Of a stretch of DNA of 64,000 nt, positions 56,922 to 64,000 are shown piece after piece. The DNA is from Pseudomonas sp. GOM7 (lineage in GTDB: Bacteria > Pseudomonadota > Gammaproteobacteria > Pseudomonadales > Pseudomonadaceae): NCBI RefSeq assembly GCF_026723825.1, contig NZ_CP113519.1, positions 1,302,001-1,366,000 of the forward strand. Direction: 5' to 3'. The notes beneath the pieces are model-generated. The model searched no databases, was not told where the DNA came from, and worked only from the letters and a program-made list of their open reading frames with translations. The translations under genes and the position numbers were made by a program. Position 1 is the stretch's first letter. Each line of letters starts with the position of its first letter.

Positions 56922-57824
56922 ATGTGTGGAATCGTAGGTTTGTATCTGAAGAATCCGGCGCTGGAAAGCCAGCTCGGCGCACTCTTCGAGCCCATGTTGC
57001 TGGCCATGACCGACCGTGGCCCGGACAGCGCCGGCTTCGCCATCTACGGCGACGAGGTGAGCGACGGCTGGATCAAGCTGACCCTGCAAAGCACCAGCGC
57101 CGGCTATGACTTCAAGGCCCTGATGGGCGAGCTGGAGGGGCGTCTGGGCTGCTCGCTGGACTGGTTCCAGAACGCCAGCGCCGCCGTGCTCAAGACCAAT
57201 GCTGACGAGGCGGACGTGCGCGCCGTGCTCGCCGAACTGGCACCGAGCGTGCGTGTGATGAGCGTCGGCCAGAGCATCGAGATCCTCAAGGGTATGGGCC
57301 TGCCCAAGGAAATCGCCGAGCGCTTCTCGCTGGCCAGGATGAAGGGTAGCCACATCATCGGCCACACCCGCATGGCCACCGAGAGCGCGGTGACCATGGA
57401 GGGCAGCCACCCGTTCTCCACCGGCCAGGATCTGTGCCTGGTGCACAACGGCTCGCTGTCCAACCACTTCCGTCTGCGCCAGGAACTGCGCCGCCACGGC
57501 ATCGAGTTCGAGACCGAGAACGACACCGAGGTGGCCGCCGGCTACCTGACCTGGCGCCTGCGCCAGGGCGATTCGCTCAAGGAAGCGCTCGACCATTCGC
57601 TGGAGGATCTCGACGGCTTCTTCACCTTCGCCATCGGCACTCGTGATGGCTTCGCGGTGATCCGCGACCCCATCGCCTGCAAGCCGGCGATCCTCGCCGA
57701 GACCGACGACTACGTGGCCATGGCCTCCGAATACCAGGCGTTGTCGACCCTGCCGGGTATCGACAAGGCCAAGGTGTGGGAGCCGGAGCCGGCCACCATG
57801 TACATCTGGGAACGCAGCGCTTGA
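56922..57824 (+). CDS. glxB: Class II glutamine amidotransferase GlxB / N-methylglutamate synthase subunit A
   Basis: 300 residues. The start is fixed by the Ntn-hydrolase nucleophile: MCGIVGLYLKNP gives Cys2 after Met removal. MTDRGPDSAGFAIYG, GHTRMATESAVTMEGSHPF and LVHNGSLSNHFRLRQEL are the glutamine-binding motifs. It hydrolyses a gamma-glutamyl amide and passes on the amine to the synthase. The 124 bases before it contain shuffled AAGCTTCGAGC/GGCTTGCAGCT words typical of Pseudomonas intergenic repeats. Confidence 0.92.
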   Translation: MCGIVGLYLKNPALESQLGALFEPMLLAMTDRGPDSAGFAIYGDEVSDGWIKLTLQSTSAGYDFKALMGELEGRLGCSLDWFQNASAAVLKTNADEADVRAVLAELAPSVRVMSVGQSIEILKGMGLPKEIAERFSLARMKGSHIIGHTRMATESAVTMEGSHPFSTGQDLCLVHNGSLSNHFRLRQELRRHGIEFETENDTEVAAGYLTWRLRQGDSLKEALDHSLEDLDGFFTFAIGTRDGFAVIRDPIACKPAILAETDDYVAMASEYQALSTLPGIDKAKVWEPEPATMYIWERSA

Positions 57825-57870
57825 GTCGCTCCAGGCCTGCTGCGCACACCGATTGCTGCGTCAGATCCTC

Positions 57871-57912
57871 GCGATCCGCTCGCCGTACTACTCGTACTGT
57901 CTCGCGGATCGC
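57871..57912. repeat. Palindrome between glxB and glxC
   Basis: GCGATCCGC (57871-57879) and GCGGATCGC (57904-57912) are perfect inverted arms. The loop contains GTAC-TACTC-GTAC, which echoes the centre TTTAC-AACTC-GTAAA of the element at 17573-17712. It lies in a 160-base gap inside an operon and may be a processing or attenuation hairpin. Confidence 0.6.
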
Positions 57913-57984
57913 TGCGGTTCTTCCTTGCCCACGGTGCGCTCGCGACGGCCTGAATTCGACTTTCTAATTTTGGGAGACACGCAC

Positions 57985-58668
57985 ATGAAAACCATCGACC
58001 TTTCCAGCGCCACCGTGCGCGACCTGAATCAGGCGCTGCACGAGCAGGCCAAGACCCTCACCGAGCGCGAGTGGGTGGTGAGCAACCCGGGCGGCAAGCA
58101 CAACCTCGCTGTGGGCCTGAACGAAGCGCTGAGCGTGGAGATCGACGGCCACGCCGGCTACTACTGCGCCGGCATGAACCAGAAGGCCAGCGTCACCGTG
58201 CATGGCAACGTCGGTGTCGGCGTGGCCGAGAACATGATGAGCGGCATGGTGCGCATCAAGGGCAGCGCCTCGCAGTCGGCCGGCGCTACCGCCCATGGCG
58301 GCTTGCTGGTGATCGAGGGCGACGCTGGCGCGCGCTGTGGCATCTCGATGAAGGGTGTAGACATCGTGGTCGGCGGCAATATCGGCCATATGAGCTGCTT
58401 CATGGGCCAGGCCGGACGTTTGGTGGTGTGCGGCGATGCCGGCGATGCGCTGGGCGATTCGCTCTACGAGACGCGCATCTACGTCAAGGGCAGGGTCAAG
58501 TCGCTGGGTTCGGATTGCATCGAGAAGGAGATGCGCCCCGAGCACTTGGAAGAACTGGCCGAACTGCTCAACCGCGCCGGCTTCGACGAAAATCCGGCCA
58601 GCTTCAAGCGTTACGGCTCGGCCCGCCAGTTGTACAACTTCAAGGTGGACAACGCCTCGGCGTACTGA
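57985..58668 (+). CDS. glxC: Glutamate synthase GXGXG-domain protein GlxC / N-methylglutamate synthase subunit B
   Basis: 227 residues from ATG 57985, preceded by GGGAGACACGC. A beta-helix of GxGxG repeats, as in the C-terminal domain of GltB, is seen in GHAGYYCAGMNQKASVTVHG, GVGVAENMMSGMVRIKG and GGLLVIEGDAGARCGISMKG. It is the structural subunit linking amidotransferase and FMN domain when glutamate synthase is split into genes. Confidence 0.92.
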   Translation: MKTIDLSSATVRDLNQALHEQAKTLTEREWVVSNPGGKHNLAVGLNEALSVEIDGHAGYYCAGMNQKASVTVHGNVGVGVAENMMSGMVRIKGSASQSAGATAHGGLLVIEGDAGARCGISMKGVDIVVGGNIGHMSCFMGQAGRLVVCGDAGDALGDSLYETRIYVKGRVKSLGSDCIEKEMRPEHLEELAELLNRAGFDENPASFKRYGSARQLYNFKVDNASAY

Positions 58669-58681
58669 TCCCGCAGCGTCC

Positions 58682-58738
58682 GGTGCGCGCAGCGCACCCT
58701 ACCGATTACCGAGGCCCGTAGGGTGCGCTATGCGCACC
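58682..58738. repeat. 57-bp palindromic repeat, copy B
   Basis: Same length and arm pattern as the element at 33122-33178: arms of 21 bases, the right one starting GTAGGGTGCGC, around a 15-base centre of different sequence. It sits between glxC and glxD, 22 bases before the glxD ATG. Confidence 0.8.
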
Positions 58739-58760
58739 ATCGCCCGAAGAGGAATTTGCA

Positions 58761-60086
58761 ATGAGCGAAAAAATCACCCCGGTGCTGCGCGAGTCCGCCA
58801 CCTTCGACCGCCTGACCATCCAGGAAATCCAGCGTGCCGCCGAGACCGGCATCTATGACATCCGCGGCGGTGGCACCAAGCGCAAGCTGCCGCACTTCGA
58901 TGACCTGCTGCTGCTCGGCGCCTCCATGTCGCGCTACCCGCTGGAAGGCTATCGGGAGAAATGTGGCACCGACGTGGTGCTCGGCACCCGCTTCGCCAAG
59001 AAGCCGATTCACCTGAAGATTCCGGTGACCATCGCCGGCATGAGCTTCGGCGCGCTGTCGGCCCAGGCCAAGGAAGCCCTCGGCCGTGGCGCCAGCATCG
59101 CCGGCACCAGCACCACCACCGGCGACGGCGGCATGACCCCGGAAGAACGCGGCCAGTCGCAGCATCTGGTCTACCAGTACCTGCCATCGCGCTACGGCAT
59201 GAACCCGGACGACCTGCGCAAGGCCGATGCCATCGAGATCGTCCTCGGCCAGGGCGCCAAACCGGGCGGCGGCGGCATGCTGCTGGGCATGAAGGTCACC
59301 GAGCGCGTGGCCGGTATGCGCACCCTGCCGATCGGCGTCGACCAGCGCAGCGCCTGTCGCCACCCGGACTGGACCGGCCCGGACGACCTGGCGATCAAGA
59401 TCGCCGAGCTGCGCGAGATCACCGACTGGGAAAAACCCATCTACGTGAAGATCGGCGCCAGTCGCCCGTACTACGACGTCAAGCTGGCGGTGAAGTCCGG
59501 TGCTGACGTGATCGTCCTCGACGGCATGCAGGGCGGTACTGCCGCGACCCAGGAAGTGTTCATCGAGCACGTCGGCATCCCCATTCTCTCGGCCATACCG
59601 CAGGCCGTGCAGGCCTTGCAGGAGATGGACATGCACCGCAAGGTGCAACTGATCGTCTCCGGCGGCATCCGCACCGGCGCTGACGTGGCCAAGGCCATGG
59701 CCATGGGCGCGGATGCCGTGGCCATTGGCACCGCTGCGCTGATTGCCCTCGGTGACAACCACCCACGCCTTGACGAGGAGCTGAAGGCCATCGGTTCGGC
59801 TGCCGGCTACTACGACGACTGGCAGAACGGTCGCGACCCAGCCGGTATCACCACCCAGGATCCGGAACTGTCCAAGCGTCTCGATCCGGTCGCCGCCGGT
59901 CGTCGCCTGGCCAACTACCTGCGGGTGCTGGTGCTGGAGGCGCAGACCATGGCGCGCGCCTGTGGCAAGTCGCACCTGCACAACCTTGATCCCGAGGATC
60001 TGGTGGCCCTCACCGTGGAGGCCGCCGCCATGGCCCGCGTGCCGCTGGCCGGCACCAACTGGGTACCGGGGCAACTGCAGTACTGA
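58761..60086 (+). CDS. glxD: FMN-binding glutamate synthase GlxD / N-methylglutamate synthase subunit C
   Basis: 441 residues. TIM-barrel glutamate-synthase central domain: VTIAGMSFGALSAQAKEALGRGA, TGDGGMTPEERG, GQGAKPGGGGMLLG (2-oxoglutarate/FMN region), VLDGMQGGTAATQEVF and ADAVAIGTAALIALGDNHP. It reductively transfers the amine to 2-oxoglutarate, giving glutamate or N-methylglutamate. The single Fe-S Cys cluster of GltB is not obvious. Operon end, followed by a strong terminator. Confidence 0.93.
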   Translation: MSEKITPVLRESATFDRLTIQEIQRAAETGIYDIRGGGTKRKLPHFDDLLLLGASMSRYPLEGYREKCGTDVVLGTRFAKKPIHLKIPVTIAGMSFGALSAQAKEALGRGASIAGTSTTTGDGGMTPEERGQSQHLVYQYLPSRYGMNPDDLRKADAIEIVLGQGAKPGGGGMLLGMKVTERVAGMRTLPIGVDQRSACRHPDWTGPDDLAIKIAELREITDWEKPIYVKIGASRPYYDVKLAVKSGADVIVLDGMQGGTAATQEVFIEHVGIPILSAIPQAVQALQEMDMHRKVQLIVSGGIRTGADVAKAMAMGADAVAIGTAALIALGDNHPRLDEELKAIGSAAGYYDDWQNGRDPAGITTQDPELSKRLDPVAAGRRLANYLRVLVLEAQTMARACGKSHLHNLDPEDLVALTVEAAAMARVPLAGTNWVPGQLQY

Positions 60087-60102
60087 GCCGCTCAGCAAGA
60101 TG

Positions 60103-60139
60103 AAAAAGGGCCGCAACGCTTGGCGTTGCGGCCCTTTTT
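60103..60139. terminator. Strong bidirectional terminator after glxD
   Basis: GGGCCGCAACGC (60108-60119), loop TTG, GCGTTGCGGCCC (60123-60134): a perfect 12-bp stem flanked by AAAAA and TTTTT. It serves glxD on the plus strand and can stop leftward transcription from 60254. Confidence 0.93.
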
Positions 60140-60253
60140 CGTCAGTGCGTCAGTCAGCCGTTGCTCACCGTAGCGGCAAAGGTTCGCCGTCTGCTGGCCA
60201 ATCGCTGCCATCGAGCGGCGGATCCATGCCGTTATGCGCACAGCTTGGGTCGC

Positions 60254-60736
60254 TCAGGCCTGTGCTGCGATGTTGCTCTTCTGGAACTTCATCAGAGCGT
60301 CGAGCGCGCGTTGCAGGCCGGCGATGCTGTTGGTTTCGTTACGCGAGCGTGCGCCTTCCATGCTCGCCTTGATGTGCTCGAAGACGTTCATTGGCACATC
60401 GCCGTTTTCCAGCGGTAGCCCGTCATAGTCGACCTTGAGCAAGGGCGACGAACCCATGAAACCCAGCAGCGAGGTGGTGTCGTCGAGCGTGAGGTCACCG
60501 CTGTGGATCAGGCCGTTCACCGTTTCGAGCAACTCGTTGCGTGACATATGGGTGAAGTCGTACTTCTTGCTCACATCGCTTTCGCCGGTTGTGGCGGAAG
60601 CCGACTTGCCGGCTGCTGCCTGCAACTTTTCCGCGAGGATGCTGGCGAACGAGCTCGACTGGCCGCCACTTCTGTTGGCGTGAGTTTGCGTACTTTGGCT
60701 ACTGAAGAGGTTCGTGGCTCCAGTTTCGACTTTCAT
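60254..60736 (-). CDS. Conserved-looking small protein of unknown function
   Basis: 160 residues from ATG 60736 (MKVETGATNLFSSQ), preceded by GGGAGGCAAC. The N-terminal 50 residues are Ser/Gln/Thr-rich and probably disordered with FASILAEKLQAAAG. The rest is helical: FTHMSRNELLETVNGLIHSGDLTLDDTTSLLGFMG and a C-terminal helix pair. There is no signal peptide, TM segment or catalytic motif. The low-complexity N-terminus followed by a helix resembles secreted or flagellar-type substrates, but I cannot assign a family. Confidence 0.75.
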   Translation of the reverse strand: MKVETGATNLFSSQSTQTHANRSGGQSSSFASILAEKLQAAAGKSASATTGESDVSKKYDFTHMSRNELLETVNGLIHSGDLTLDDTTSLLGFMGSSPLLKVDYDGLPLENGDVPMNVFEHIKASMEGARSRNETNSIAGLQRALDALMKFQKSNIAAQA

Positions 60737-60863
60737 GTTGCCTCCCAGGCAGGTCGTGTCGGATCAACGCTGAGCAAATTCGGTGCCGTTCGTCTGGCTT
60801 GCTGGGCGATCACGCAAAATTCGCGGCAGGCACGGCACTGCAGTGGGGGATTCGACTCTATGG

Positions 60864-62171
60864 ATGATTCCTTACCGCTTCGTCCAACTCCTGCCATGCG
60901 AGCGTCTTCAATTGGATAACAACCATCACGACCGGCGTAATGCCCTCTCTCTGGACTGGCTGAATTTCTTCCTCGCCGATGTGCGCGACGGCCTGGGGCC
61001 ATACCTGGCGATTTACCTGTTGGCCGTGCACAACTGGGAGCCGGCCAGCATCGGTCTGGTGATGAGCCTGGCCGGTGTCAGCGCGCTGCTGATGCAGACT
61101 CCGGCCGGTGCCCTGGTCGACAGAACGAAGGCGAAAAGGGCAGTTGTGGCTGCCGCCGCGCTGGTGGTGACCGGCAGTTGCCTGCTGTTGCCTTGGCTGA
61201 CCAGCTTCGGCTGGGTGGCCGTGACCCAGACCATCAGCGCCATCGCTGGTTCGGTGTTCGCCCCGGCCATCGCCGCGATTTCCCTGGGCATCACCGGGCC
61301 GCGTGCTTTCACCGGCCGCATCGGGCGCAACGAGAGCTTCAACCATGCCGGCAATGCCTTTGCCGCGCTGCTGGCCGGCGGTTTTGCCTATCTGTTCGGC
61401 CCGGTGGCGGTGTTCTATCTGATGGCGGTGATGACGGTCGGCAGCATCATCGCCGTCAGCCGAGTGTCGGCCAGCGCCATCGACCATGACGTTGCGCGTG
61501 GTTTCGTGCCGGCCTTGCCCCACGAGCAGGCCTCCGGCTGGCGCGTGCTACTGGGCAACCGGCCATTGCTGATATTCGCATTGTGCTGCGCGCTGTTTCA
61601 CCTGGCCAACGCTGCCATGCTGCCGCTGGTCAGCCAGAAGCTGTCGGAGGTCAATATGCAGATGGCCACGCCGCTGACCTCCGCCTGCATCGTCGCGGCG
61701 CAACTGGTGATGGTGCCGATGGCCATGCTGGTGGGGCTCAAGGCTGATCGTTGGGGGCGCAAGCCGCTATTGCTGGCAGGCTTTCTGATCCTGCCGCTGC
61801 GCGGTGCGCTCTATACCCTGTCCGATGATCCCTACTGGCTGGTGGCCGTGCAGTTGCTCGACGGCATCGGCGCCGGCCTGTTCGGCGCGCTGTTGCCCAT
61901 CGTGGTCAAGGATCTGACCCAGGGCACCGGGCGTTTCAACGTCAGCCTGGGCGCGCTGTCGACGGCGTTCGGCCTCGGCGCCGCGCTGAGTCCCGGCTTG
62001 GCCGGGTTGGTGGTGCAGGGCGCCGGCTACGATGCGGCGTTCCTGACCCTGGCCGGTATCGCCGCGCTGGCTTTCCTGCTGCTGTGGCTGGCCATGCCGG
62101 AAACCCGTGGGGCGAGAGCCATAGCCGACCAGGTGGAGCCCGCTGTGGTTCCAGGCGAGGCCCTCGGCTAG
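60864..62171 (+). CDS. MFS transporter
   Basis: About 435 residues with twelve expected TM segments. DRRNALSLDWLNFFLADVRDGLGPYLAIYLL is a distinctive N-terminus, and loop 2-3 reads GALVDRTKAKRAVVAA. The second half begins at LLIFALCCALFHLANAAML, with LKADRWGRKPLLLAG in loop 8-9. The start is uncertain: ATG 60864 is used, but TTG 60912 (giving MDNNHHDRRN) fits the homologous N-terminus better, though without a clear RBS. The substrate is unknown. It overlaps the convergent GNAT gene by four bases. Confidence 0.88.
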   Translation: MIPYRFVQLLPCERLQLDNNHHDRRNALSLDWLNFFLADVRDGLGPYLAIYLLAVHNWEPASIGLVMSLAGVSALLMQTPAGALVDRTKAKRAVVAAAALVVTGSCLLLPWLTSFGWVAVTQTISAIAGSVFAPAIAAISLGITGPRAFTGRIGRNESFNHAGNAFAALLAGGFAYLFGPVAVFYLMAVMTVGSIIAVSRVSASAIDHDVARGFVPALPHEQASGWRVLLGNRPLLIFALCCALFHLANAAMLPLVSQKLSEVNMQMATPLTSACIVAAQLVMVPMAMLVGLKADRWGRKPLLLAGFLILPLRGALYTLSDDPYWLVAVQLLDGIGAGLFGALLPIVVKDLTQGTGRFNVSLGALSTAFGLGAALSPGLAGLVVQGAGYDAAFLTLAGIAALAFLLLWLAMPETRGARAIADQVEPAVVPGEALG

Positions 62172-62620
62172 CCGAGCTGGCGGGCCATGATCAGAATGCG
62201 CTCGTCGCCTTCGAGCACTTCCCGTTGCAGCACGAAGCCAAGGTGCCGGTAGAAGCCCTGGGCGGTCAACGAGGCGGGCACGCGCAACTCGGTGATGCCT
62301 TGCGCGCGGGCGAGCCGTTCGAGCGCGGCCATTAGCGCTTGGCCGACGCCCTGGCCTTGCGCGCTCGGGGTGACGAAGACGGATCTGACCACATGCCCAT
62401 CCAGGCTGGCGGTGCCGAGCAATTGCCGCGCCTGCTCGGCGACCAGCACCCGACGCGTAGCGATCAGTTGCGCGACGCGCTCGGCGGTGAAGTTCTTCTC
62501 CACCTGGGCGATCACGTGCGCGGCGTAATCCCTGGCGTTGCTGATGCGCAGGGTTTCGACTATCACCCGGCTGATTGCTGGAGCATCGTCTGGCTGTGCG
62601 GCGCGTATCTCGACGCTCAT
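62168..62620 (-). CDS. GNAT-family N-acetyltransferase
   Basis: 150 residues from ATG 62620. IRAAQPDDAPAISRVIVETL, FVTPSAQGQGVGQALMAALERLA (acetyl-CoA loop Q-x-x-G-x-G/A) and LTAQGFYRHLGFVLQREVLEG are the standard GNAT pattern. Its substrate is unknown. Confidence 0.9.
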   Translation of the reverse strand: MSVEIRAAQPDDAPAISRVIVETLRISNARDYAAHVIAQVEKNFTAERVAQLIATRRVLVAEQARQLLGTASLDGHVVRSVFVTPSAQGQGVGQALMAALERLARAQGITELRVPASLTAQGFYRHLGFVLQREVLEGDERILIMARQLG

Positions 62621-62692
62621 GGTCTGGCTCGATCCTGAAGGCGATGAATCGCAGAGGCTGCCGGCTCGTCGAGAGCCGGCAGCGAATGCCTG

Positions 62693-64000
62693 TCAGCCTA
62701 CCTTGAAGCGCCCCACCAACTGCTGCTGATGATCGGCCAGGCTGGCCAGCTCGCGGCTGGTCACGGCGGTCTGTTCGGCGGCGGCGCTGACCTGGATGAC
62801 CAGGTCGTTGATGTCGTTGACGTTGCGGTTGATCTCTTCCGACACCAGGCTCTGCTCCTCGGCGGCAGAGGCCACCTGGATGTTGCGGTCGCTGATGCTG
62901 GCGATGCCGTCGGCGATCTGCACCAGCAGTTCGCCGGCCTTGACCACGTTGCCGGCGCTGGCCTGCGCCTTGTCGAGGGTTTCCTGCATGGAGCTGGCAG
63001 CGCGATCCGAGCCACTCTGCAGGTTGCTGATCATCTGCTGGATGCTGACGGTGGAGTCCTGGGTCTTCTGCGCCAGTTGCCGTACTTCGTCGGCGACCAC
63101 GGCAAAACCTCGGCCTTGTTCGCCGGCACGGGCCGCTTCGATGGCTGCGTTCAGGGCCAGCAGGTTGGTCTGTTCGGCAACGCCACGGATAACGTCGAGC
63201 ACCGAGGAGATGGCATCGCTCTCTTTCTTCAGCTCGACGATGATCCGTGCGGTCTGCTCGGCCTGGGTCGACAGGGCCTGCACCAGGCGCACGGTGTTCT
63301 CGATCTCGCGCTTGCCCTGCAAGGTATCGTCGTTGACCTGGCGCGACATCTCGGCCGCTTCGGTGGTGCTGCGGGCCACGTCTCTGACCGTGGCGCTCAT
63401 CTCGTTGATGGCGGTGGCCACCTGATCGGTGCCCTGGCGCTGCTGGGCCACGTTCTGGCTGGTCTGCAGGGCCGCAGTCGAGGACTCTTCGGCAGCGGTG
63501 GCCACCTGTGCGGCGGTACCGCCGATTTCCTGGATCACGTCCTTGATCTGCTGCGCCATGTTGTCGAGGTTATGGGCGATCACACCGAACTCGTCGCGGC
63601 CATCGTAATGGGTATGGGCAGTGAGGTCGCGTTTCGACAAGGCGACCAGGGTGTCGTTGAGGTCGCTGACGGCCGATCTGATATTGCGGATGATCAGGTA
63701 GGCCAGCAGCACCACTGCAGCCAGTACCCCGAGTATGGCGCCGATGGTCAGCCACAGGCTGCGTGCGGCTTCCTCATAGGCGTGCGTGGCGAGAGCGCCG
63801 ACGCTCTGGCTCAGCGCGTTTTCCACCTGCACCATGAGGTCGATGCGCGCGGTGGAGAGCTTGAACCAGTCTGCTGGTTTGACGTTCAGCGCTTCACCCA
63901 GGGGCGTTTCCAGTGCCGTGCTGCGCATACCGATGGCGGCCTGCGCGTCGGGTTGCTGCAGGGCCTCGTCGAGCTGGCGCTTGAGCTCCGCTGCCGCCCT
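62693..64000 (-). CDS. Methyl-accepting chemotaxis protein, 5-prime part outside the window
   Basis: The frame stays open to the window edge, so the listed 435 residues are the C-terminal part. The end of a helical periplasmic domain ([24 protein letters not shown], possibly a NIT-type nitrate/nitrite sensor) is followed by TM2 ([22 protein letters not shown]), HAMP with [18 protein letters not shown], and the tip [39 protein letters not shown]. There is no C-terminal CheR-binding pentapeptide. The sensor assignment is tentative. Confidence 0.9.
   Translation of the reverse strand, partial: RAAAELKRQLDEALQQPDAQAAIGMRSTALETPLGEALNVKPADWFKLSTARIDLMVQVENALSQSVGALATHAYEEAARSLWLTIGAILGVLAAVVLLAYLIIRNIRSAVSDLNDTLVALSKRDLTAHTHYDGRDEFGVIAHNLDNMAQQIKDVIQEIGGTAAQVATAAEESSTAALQTSQNVAQQRQGTDQVATAINEMSATVRDVARSTTEAAEMSRQVNDDTLQGKREIENTVRLVQALSTQAEQTARIIVELKKESDAISSVLDVIRGVAEQTNLLALNAAIEAARAGEQGRGFAVVADEVRQLAQKTQDSTVSIQQMISNLQSGSDRAASSMQETLDKAQASAGNVVKAGELLVQIADGIASISDRNIQVASAAEEQSLVSEEINRNVNDINDLVIQVSAAAEQTAVTSRELASLADHQQQLVGRFKVG

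Noticed and set aside
60783..60863. The 5-prime part of the longest MFS frame as coding
   Set aside because: The translation before ATG 60864 is basic and unlike MFS N-termini; homology begins at about DRRNALSLDWLN.

Overview
The window is GC-rich, densely coded DNA from a gammaproteobacterium, almost certainly Pseudomonas in the broad sense. The mendocina/oleovorans/pseudoalcaligenes (Ectopseudomonas) group is plausible because of the complete nit1C cyanide/nitrile cluster, but the species cannot be fixed from sequence reading alone. There are no rRNA or tRNA genes, no CRISPR array and no intact insertion sequence. Small palindromic repeats mark several gene boundaries. Layout: 0.07-7.4 kb holds a tripartite RND efflux operon followed by a 14-TM SmvA-like MFS exporter. 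7.7-18.4 kb (minus strand) is an orphan type VI secretion (T6SS) cargo module: hcp, a MITE-like palindrome, vgrG, a DUF4123 adaptor, a 1289-residue MIX/VasX-like membrane-active effector, two tandem paralogous membrane proteins (likely immunity) and an AT-richer membrane-anchored unknown. The four junctions vgrG-adaptor-effector-paralog are 2 to 4 bp overlaps or gaps. A sigma-54 promoter and three copies of an inverted repeat lie upstream of hcp. 18.8-30.0 kb is a putative catabolic operon (ThDP decarboxylase, aldehyde dehydrogenase, odd SDR, Asp-box propeller, VOC protein, DUF1185, alpha/beta hydrolase, MhpA-like hydroxylase, MhpD-like hydratase) between an IclR and an AraC regulator. Its substrate is unknown. 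An HBM-type chemoreceptor follows. 32.3-40.2 kb (minus strand) is purU-folD-soxB-soxD-soxA-soxG-iclR, a heterotetrameric sarcosine/N-methylglutamate oxidase operon with its one-carbon disposal enzymes. 40.5-44.9 kb holds small regulator/enzyme pairs: an HxlR regulator with qorB, a DadA-like oxidase with an IclR regulator, and a MerR regulator with a carboxymuconolactone-decarboxylase-like protein. 45.0-53.0 kb is the complete nit1C cluster, nitA (sigma-54 activator) divergent from nitBCDEFGH, with a sigma-54 promoter and a triple NitA-site candidate. 53.0-60.1 kb holds a GlxA-type regulator, a thioesterase and an XRE-cupin regulator divergent from glnT-glxB-glxC-glxD, with an NtrC-like site and a sigma-54 promoter. 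60.2-64.0 kb has an unknown small protein, an MFS transporter, a GNAT enzyme and a chemoreceptor cut by the window edge. How the parts work together: glnT-glxBCD has the composition of gamma-glutamylmethylamide synthetase plus N-methylglutamate synthase. The sox-like operon has the composition and order of N-methylglutamate dehydrogenase, and FolD plus PurU carry the released C1 unit to formate. Together they could form a complete N-methylglutamate route for methylamine nitrogen. With nit1C (cyanide/nitrile nitrogen) and three recognisable sigma-54 promoters, much of the window looks devoted to scavenging unusual nitrogen sources. These functional links are inference; the gene families are read directly from the sequence.
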